A DNA stretch of 64,000 bases, taken from contig JAYKKT010000061.1 in the NCBI GenBank assembly GCA_036023115.1, positions 16,060,501 to 16,124,500 of the forward strand, given 5' to 3'. Position 1 is the stretch's first letter; each line of letters starts with the position of its first letter. The notes below the pieces were generated by a model. The model did not search any database. It worked only from the letters and a program-made list of their open reading frames with translations, and was not told the DNA's origin. Made by a program: the position numbers and the translations under genes. Shown here one piece after another: positions 58,790 to 64,000 of this stretch. This DNA is from Brasenia schreberi (Eukaryota; Streptophyta; Magnoliopsida; Nymphaeales; Cabombaceae).

Positions 58790-58970
58790 TCTGAGAGGAG
58801 TGGGGGGTATCAGTGATAAGGGAGTGCATCCTGTAAACCGCTGTGAATTCCTCTGTTAAAGAGTAAGGAACTCCATGGTTCTCTGCCTTTTTCATACCAA
58901 CAAAACCACTTAGCTCAGGGTTGCCCAAGTGGCCAAATGTGTCCTTGAATTTCTTCCCAGCAGCCCATAC
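58790..58970 (-). pseudogene. alpha-DOX exon 7 (catalytic Tyr and proximal His)
   Basis: Acceptor GGTAG precedes 58970. Codons YGLLG come first, then one base seems lost near 58955 (GGGAAG for GGGAAAG), after which KKFKDTFGHLGNPELSG, FVGMKKAENHGVPYSL and TEEFTAVYRMHSL are open. VYRMH holds the catalytic Tyr and, three residues on, the proximal haem His of the family. The end (ITDTPHSSQ) diverges from the family before a GTAAGC donor. Confidence 0.9.
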
Positions 58971-59039
58971 CTACCATTTTTTAGGAAAACAATATAACAA
59001 TCACTAATAACTAATTTAATTCTGCATCATGAGAAACAA

Positions 59040-59945
59040 ACAATTCTCCAAAATAGCTTTGAACTTTTATCTGATGATAAAAAGTCGATGCTAAATAACT
59101 ATTTTCTCGACTGTGTGCGTGTATATGAGGTTATGAAAGCATGATACACCTTGATTTTGCATTCACAGCAGAACTTCAGTCTCAAGGCCTTGCAGAAGGA
59201 TGTATTAATAATGGCAATCAAGGAGCAAATTGGACCTCTGCTGCGAGACATAAACCGTCCAGTAGCTAGGAGATGGATGCGTATATTTCAGTGGATACCT
59301 CCACCTGTGGATTGGATGGAACTAACAGTATAATCTCAAGGCTACCACAGATGGCAGATAGGCTTCACACTGCGGGATCTCTCAGGGAATTCTATCAAGA
59401 CCGGTTGGACAGCGGATCCGGATCAGTGGGAAGAAGATTGATCGGACATGGCGGTATTCTTAAGTTTGTCCGTAAAGCGCTGTGAGTGGGTACATAAGTA
59501 GAGGAGTCAATTTAAGCGCTTTCTAGCGCGCATGGGCTCCATGGGATCTTCTTTTTTTCTCGGAGGATCAACCACCAAGTTGGCTGCCTTCCTTGAAAAT
59601 ATCCCACGTCTATGGTGAGTTTCGTTTTTTGGTGTACTCGTCAGGGTCTGCTTCATCTCATCTTGGCTGTGGAGAACAAAGAAAAAGAAAATCCAAACCC
59701 ATACATATAAACGCGTGTATATATATAAAAGGTGAGTGTAACATGCTTGTCGATGTTTCATGCTTTTATATCCTTATAAATCTCAACTATGATAGTAAGA
59801 AGATTAGATAGTTGATATGGAAAATAAAAAGCGAAAAATACATTTAGACTTTTTCAAGTTATCTTCTTAATTTTTACTTGTTTATCTCAACTATAAATGT
59901 AGATTTATAAGATAGACTATATATGTGTGTGTGCGTGTCTGCGCG
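59040..59945. other. Intron 6 of the alpha-DOX pseudogene, enlarged
   Basis: About 1 kb lie between exons 6 and 7. The part 59150-59590 is GC-richer than the flanks, with short open frames on both strands that I cannot assign. It could be an inserted fragment. No transposon ends recognised. Confidence 0.4.
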
Positions 59946-59987
59946 TATATATATATATATATATATATATTCAACGAAATGTAGTAC

Positions 59988-60132
59988 CAGTTTACCCGCA
60001 TCCTGGCATGCATAGTGTCAGTTTCAGCAATTCAACAGTCCAATCAATAGTATGAACTTTAGCAATCACTGCTGCAGTCACCAGCCGCGCATGTCGATAC
60101 AGTGCCTCATCGTCAATATCTGGGTATTCTCT
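59988..60132 (-). pseudogene. alpha-DOX exon 6
   Basis: After a TTGCAG acceptor: REYPDIDDEALYRHARL, VTAAVIAKVHTIDWTVELLK. A one-base deletion near 60022 (AAA for AAAA) then shifts the frame; in the shifted frame TDTMHARMRVN follows, as in the family. The exon ends AACTG before GTACTA, again splitting a Trp codon. An (AT)n run lies just downstream at 59946-59970. Confidence 0.9.
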
Positions 60133-60502
60133 CTGCAATCCAGAAGCGCATACAATTTCGATTCAGCAATACAGCAATTTTCGGGACCATTAGTGACTGC
60201 AAGTGATCGACAGTTCAAACCGTAAAGAGAACTCATTTAGACATTTGTAATCATCTGTAGAAAACAATCACTTTCGTAGATCCATCGATATAAATTCCCA
60301 TGAAAAAATAAATAAATCGGGTTCATGATTTTAATGACGTTTTCTTGCTGCTCACTTTCAAACAAAAATCTGCAACTGGAGCCTTGATCTTTTGTTTTCC
60401 CTTTTTCTTTTGTTTGGAACAGGGCAGAAGCCCAAAAGATAGATTAACTACAAGACATAGAGGCAGGGAAAACAACCTCAAAGACATTGCCTGGAAGCTT
60501 AC

Positions 60503-60530
60503 CTTGAGAACGTCACAGACAGCATCAGTT
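60503..60530 (-). repeat. Partial duplicate of the alpha-DOX exon 5 donor end
   Basis: Minus strand GATGCTGTCTGTGACGTTCT then CAAG|GTAAGC, versus AATGCTGTCTGTGATGCTCT then CAAG|GTAATC at the real exon end (60661-60688). About 27 bp are shared; the flanks differ. It is a second, decoy splice donor within the intron. Confidence 0.7.
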
Positions 60531-60664
60531 GTCCTGATTAGACAGATCAGATCAACCAATATATGAACCCATTGGTTTATGAATAAAGTATACCCCAAAA
60601 GCCGAAACCAAATTCGACCCAATTAGTAAGGATTTAGATAGCAAGTAGGGTAATTCAAGATTAC

Positions 60665-60877
60665 CTTGAGAGCATCACAGACAGCATTGTGCTCTTTAAT
60701 GAACAAGGCCTGTAGAACAGAGACTCCTGCCCAGCTGTTGCGTACATCCCCTGATATTGCAACTCCTTGCTCATCATGAAGCAGCAGACCGTCCTCCGAA
60801 ATCTTCAGTTTCCCATCCTTGTATGTCCTCACCTTGGCCAGCTTTTGAGCCGTACTCCCATAAACCGCACTCCGTCC
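60665..60877 (-). pseudogene. alpha-DOX exon 5
   Basis: If the acceptor is ACAAG at 60878, the split Trp codon is completed and the next codons are GAC GGA, matching family WDGS. One base then appears to be missing near 60871. In the following frame it reads SAVYGSTAQKLAKVRTYKDG, KLKISEDGLLLHDEQG and SGDVRNSWAGVSVLQALF, then KEHNAVCDALK and a GTAATC donor. Confidence 0.88.
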
Positions 60878-60918
60878 CTTGTCATCATCGCCATTGAAAT
60901 TACACCACCACCATTGCA

Positions 60919-61792
60919 ACTACAACAACTAAGCCTTTTCCCATACTAGACGGGGTCGACTACATGAATTCTTTGTTTCCACAAATCCCTATGTGTGCCA
61001 TGTTAGCAGTTAACTCCCAATAAGCTAGATCATTCTTTATTGTTTCTTTCCAACACTTTTGTGGTCGTCCTCTACCTCTTTTAATACTTTCCAAATTTAG
61101 TTTTTTTAACCTTTTTAGTGGTTCTTCTTTTGATCTTCTTTTTATATGTCCAAACCATCTTAAATGATGTTCTCTCATTTTATCCTCTATTGGTGCCACT
61201 CCTAATTTGTTTGTAATAACCTCATTATGTATATGGTCTTTTCTTGTATGACCACTCATCCATCTCAACATCTTCATTTTTGTCAAAGACATCTTTTGTA
61301 CATGTTGATGATTAACTGCCCAACACTCAGAACCATAAAACATGGCAGGCCTAATTGCTGCTCTATAATATTTACCTTTTAATTTTAATAGTATCTTCTT
61401 ATCACAAAGAATACCTTATGCTCCTCTCCATTTTAACCAACCAGCATTAATTCTATGTATAACATCTCCCTCAATTCTTCCATCTCCCTCAATTGGGGAA
61501 TGAAATGTGTGCCAATTTTAATTTCTATGTCCTCTGAAGTAGCCAAATGATCAAACTTACATTCCATATATTCTGTCTTTGTTCTACTAAGTCGGAGGCC
61601 TTTGCTTTCTAATGTTTCTCTCCATAGTTCCAATTTTCTATTAACTTTTTCCTTACACTCCTCCACTAATACAATATCATCTGCAAATAACATACACCAA
61701 GGTACTTCATCTTGAATATGTTTTGTTAACTCATCCATCACCATTATAAATAAGTATGGACTTAAAGTTGATCCTTGATGTAACCCAATATT
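60919..61792 (-). mobile_element. RTE-clade LINE L8, in an intron of the alpha-DOX pseudogene
   Basis: A 5-prime-truncated LINE in the same orientation as the gene, with the 9-bp duplication ACCATTGCA (60910-60918 and 61793-61801). Its 3-prime end lies 41 bp upstream of the putative acceptor of exon 5. The RT is broken: about 45 bp are missing near 61490 (the [11 protein letters not shown] region) and stops lie at 61433 and 60960. [11 protein letters not shown] and [12 protein letters not shown] are readable at 61785-61670. Confidence 0.93.
60960..61790 (-). pseudogene. LINE L8 reverse transcriptase fragment
   Basis: Two open pieces: 61790-61433 ([43 protein letters not shown]) and 61343-60960 ([31 protein letters not shown]). 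A deletion and frameshift separate them. Truncated upstream of the RT fingers. Confidence 0.88.
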
Positions 61793-62445
61793 ACCATTGC
61801 ATGCGAAAATAAACTTATTTTTTTGACAAATTAATAATAAAAGCATGTGACACATTAATACAAGACAAAATGAGAGGCACGACTAAGGTGGTAGGGGGGG
61901 CCATATGAAGCTCCAACCAAAGAGTGATAAATTTGGAGACCAATACTTTAAGAGGAGAAGAGAAAAGCCTGTAAAATACTCACAAGAGGCAGTAAAACTT
62001 GACCTCACTACTACCAAGAGGTATGCTAATCCTGGGTTGTAATTTTGGTTGGAAGAATAAGCCACCTGAGTCACCCTTCATTGTGAAAATATTTTGATTG
62101 TACAGAGTTCAGGCCCGGTTGGGGTCTGTCTAACCCATCTCGAGTACGAAAAATGACCTTACTCTTTTAGAGTTAAATGCCTTCCACCAAGATTGAATCC
62201 AATGGCGACCAAGAATCTACGTTGCCAACCACACTTAATGTGAGAAATGCTTGGTTTTGTTTTGTGGTAATAGGAAAAGCACCCTTTGGATATATTGCTA
62301 TCTACTTAAATTTATTTTTCTTAACATATTAATATCACAAGAGACCCAACAGTTGTCAACAATACCAATCAATTGATCGAGTGTCAACATTCTCAAAATC
62401 GTGCATGCGCTTTGTTTTGCAAAATCACTGCTACATTATACGTAC

Positions 62446-62579
62446 CACAAAGGTGTGCGCAAGTTGATGAACCCAGTTTTAATGTCATAAAACCCTGTTG
62501 GTACCTCCTTGCTCTTGTAGAATCTGAAGGATTTGAGAGGGCATTGGCTTGCTACCTCAGAAGGAGCCCTAATCTCTAG
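62446..62579 (-). pseudogene. alpha-DOX exon 4
   Basis: 134 bp from a GCAG acceptor to a GTACGT donor: LEIRAPSEVASQCPLKSF, RFYKSKEVPTGFYDIKTGF, INLRTPL then TG of a split Trp codon. The family has TPWW here; the first Trp is Leu (TTG). The exon is open. Confidence 0.92.
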
Positions 62580-62735
62580 CTGCAGTAAGATCAATACATC
62601 ATTCACGCATATGCATACACCTTCGTGTGCACGTATATATCCATTATGTACTTATTTTTTTATACTAACATGTATGTGTACGTCTGGCCTTAAAAAGAAT
62701 ATGGGGTCAGATGCTACTTGGCAAGATGCATGTAC

Positions 62736-62885
62736 CTGATTGGTTTCTTCAAGATGATCGATCCAGTCATGGATCATGAACTGGATCCAGGACGATGCTA
62801 TCACATTGAATTGCTTCCCTGTGTCAATAAGCTTCCTCCTCGCTAGCAATTTGGTGGCCACAACCACAGGGTCCGGCTTCATCAG
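62736..62885 (-). pseudogene. alpha-DOX exon 3 (distal haem His)
   Basis: 150 bp between TGTAG acceptor and GTACAT donor, fully open: LMKPDPVVVATKLLARRK, LIDTGKQFNVIASSW, IQFMIHDWIDHLEETNQ. It contains the distal His of FMIHDW. Phase 0 at both ends; intact as far as it goes. Confidence 0.94.
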
Positions 62886-63482
62886 CTACAGAGAATAACA
62901 CCCACAGATTTTAGATACACATAACATGCACAGCTTGGTGGAAATTAAGTCCACCTTGGCTCTTGGTTAATCACATTATGGCGGCCATACTATCTATCTT
63001 TCGTGACGATCTTTAAAAGTCAAATCTCATCGTGTAATCAACTTTCTGATAGAGAAATATAAAAGTATAAGCTTATATCGAAAATGTTAATATTTCCGTC
63101 TGTCTAACTTTGATAGTTTCATCTTTCCATCTCTTCAACAGCTACGGAACAGTAGTATGATTTATTATCTTCTTTTCTTCGTTGGTTGTTGGGGACAAAA
63201 ACACAGACATGCACATACACACAATCCGTGGAGGCAATTTTTTATTTTTTATTACAACACACACACACAAGCAGGTTGGGGGGTCAACCTGCTTTTGACA
63301 CAGATCTGGAATGAGAAAATCCACTCCCAGGAGTTTTAATCACTGAGGTTAAAAACTTGAAGAACCTGTCTCGTGGAAGGGAAACCCAATTGTCTGCCTG
63401 CAGCTAAGGCCCTTTTCAAATGCACTAACCCTTCGAGGGTTAAATACAATGAATATGGCATCTATTAATTCATTTGACTTAC

Positions 63483-63746
63483 ACTGTCCATCTGATATTG
63501 AGGAAGCATATTCCTTCCAAGGAAGGTCCCTTCGCTGCCTGCTTCGGATTGAAAAGGGTTATTGTATTCTCCATCTGCCGTCCGGTAAGGCTAGTCGATA
63601 GGGTTGAACCGCACACCAACTGGGGTCTTCCCCACATTGAGAAGGTTGTAATTCTCGTGCAGACGCCGACGAAGCCCCAAGTAAAACAACCCTAAGATCA
63701 CTGGCAGACTATGCCACAAACCCAGCTTATCAATGGAGTGAACGAG
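63483..63746 (-). pseudogene. alpha-DOX exon 2 (N-terminal region) with nonsense codon
   Basis: The acceptor GCAG precedes 63746. Residues read LVHSIDKLGLWHSLPVILG and NVGKTPVGVRFNPID, then TAG (63591-63593) where the family has Tyr of DYPYRTADG. The frame continues unbroken as PYRTADGEYNNPF, EGTFLGRN and QYQMDS, and a GTAAGT donor follows at 63482. A single TAC-to-TAG change explains the stop. Exon 1, with the start codon, is not in the window. Confidence 0.92.
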
Positions 63747-63750
63747 CTGC

Positions 63751-64000
63751 ATCCACAAACAATAACAAGCCAAAGACCTTGGGGGTTAAAAATTCAGCGT
63801 CTCAGATGTTCGTCTTTGTACAATAGAATCCTTCCTATATATTGAGAAAGGAAATATGTGAGTTGATCAAAAGTTTTGGGGCATAGATAGTTTAAAGGTC
63901 CATATATAGGGTTACTTTTCTGAAGAAAACAGAAGTCAAAAATAAAGCTACAGAGCTCATGTTGCAAGACTTGAGTGCGTAAAATATACCTTTCGGTAAA
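63751..64000. other. Upstream intron of the alpha-DOX pseudogene
   Basis: Sequence before the exon 2 acceptor on the minus strand. It has no recognisable exon 1, so the start codon is expected outside the window. Confidence 0.5.

Larger units (their letters stand above)
57891..63746 (-). pseudogene. Fatty-acid alpha-dioxygenase (alpha-DOX/PIOX family) pseudogene
   Basis: Eight exon remnants on the minus strand match plant alpha-dioxygenase, a haem enzyme of the peroxidase-cyclooxygenase superfamily that adds O2 to the alpha carbon of fatty acids such as linolenic acid, giving 2-hydroperoxides in defence and stress. Distal His (FMIHDW) and the catalytic Tyr-proximal His pair (VYRMH) are present. 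It cannot encode the enzyme: TAG at 63591-63593, probable one-base deletions in three exons (near 60871, 60022 and 58955), about 110 codons missing between 58378 and 58113, and a LINE in an intron (60919-61792). Intron phases still agree between neighbouring exons, so it is a genomic duplicate or decayed gene, not a retrocopy. The first exon should lie beyond 64000. Confidence 0.92.

Noticed and set aside
59150..59490. Plus-strand frames of 60-70 codons as a gene within the alpha-DOX intron
   Set aside because: No domain, no splice or promoter support, and they overlap in different frames.
60919..60920. LINE L8 inserted inside coding sequence (reading WWWCNFNGDDDKG as exon)
   Set aside because: The ACAAG acceptor at 60878 completes the split Trp codon and gives the family WDGS motif, so the upstream residues are most likely intron and L8 is intronic.

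Overview
The window is nuclear DNA of a flowering plant. It is AT-rich, has very low gene density, and is full of decayed retroelements with plant-specific 3-prime ends and zinc knuckles. The only host gene I recognise is a plant fatty-acid alpha-dioxygenase, split by introns. I cannot name the species. No bacterial, viral or organellar gene set is present, and I found no tRNA, rRNA or CRISPR locus.

Layout. 1-8122 and 10350-15389 are old non-coding dispersed repeats that occur in pairs: one family at 1-670/2750-3010 and again at 7260-8122/10350-10590, another at 4450-6240 and again at 14640-15389/18334-18410. They also hold a local tandem array (11225-12470). Four long solo LTRs of one family lie at 8123-10349 (+), 19201-22364 (-), 42007-45133 (-) and 50081-52925 (-). 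Each starts TGTARACR-like and ends in CA (read in the transcribed sense, TGTAAACACC...CA). Three have perfect 5-bp target duplications (ACCAT, CCATA, GTAGT). All four carry a TATA-like box in U3 and a hairpin 80-97 bp from the LTR 3-prime end. A degenerate Ty1/copia element with both LTRs fills 52926-57643 (-), and an internally deleted copia remnant lies at 30700-32400 (-).

RTE-clade LINEs are the commonest element. There are seven insertions: 15390-18314 (-), 26255-29485 (+, full length), 33848-39167 (-, interrupted), 35514-37182 (+, nested in the previous one), 46543-47860 (+), 49698-49776 (-, fragment) and 60919-61792 (-). They share a single endonuclease-reverse transcriptase reading frame that ends a few dozen bases before a (TTG)n tail. 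Most have clear target-site duplications. Every reading frame is broken, so none here is autonomous, although the full-length copy and the 15390-18314 copy are only mildly damaged.

The right edge (57891-63746, minus strand) is an alpha-dioxygenase gene that has become a pseudogene. Seven exon remnants and a C-terminal exon are recognisable, with a nonsense codon, three probable one-base deletions, a missing segment of roughly 110 codons and a LINE in an intron next to an acceptor. Its first exon would lie beyond base 64000.

I found no coherent new multi-gene system. The most interesting points are structural: a compensated hairpin in the solo-LTR family, a LINE with a 1.16-kb internal tandem duplication plus a nested opposite-strand LINE, an empty-site paralogue for one LINE, and the step-by-step decay of the alpha-dioxygenase gene.
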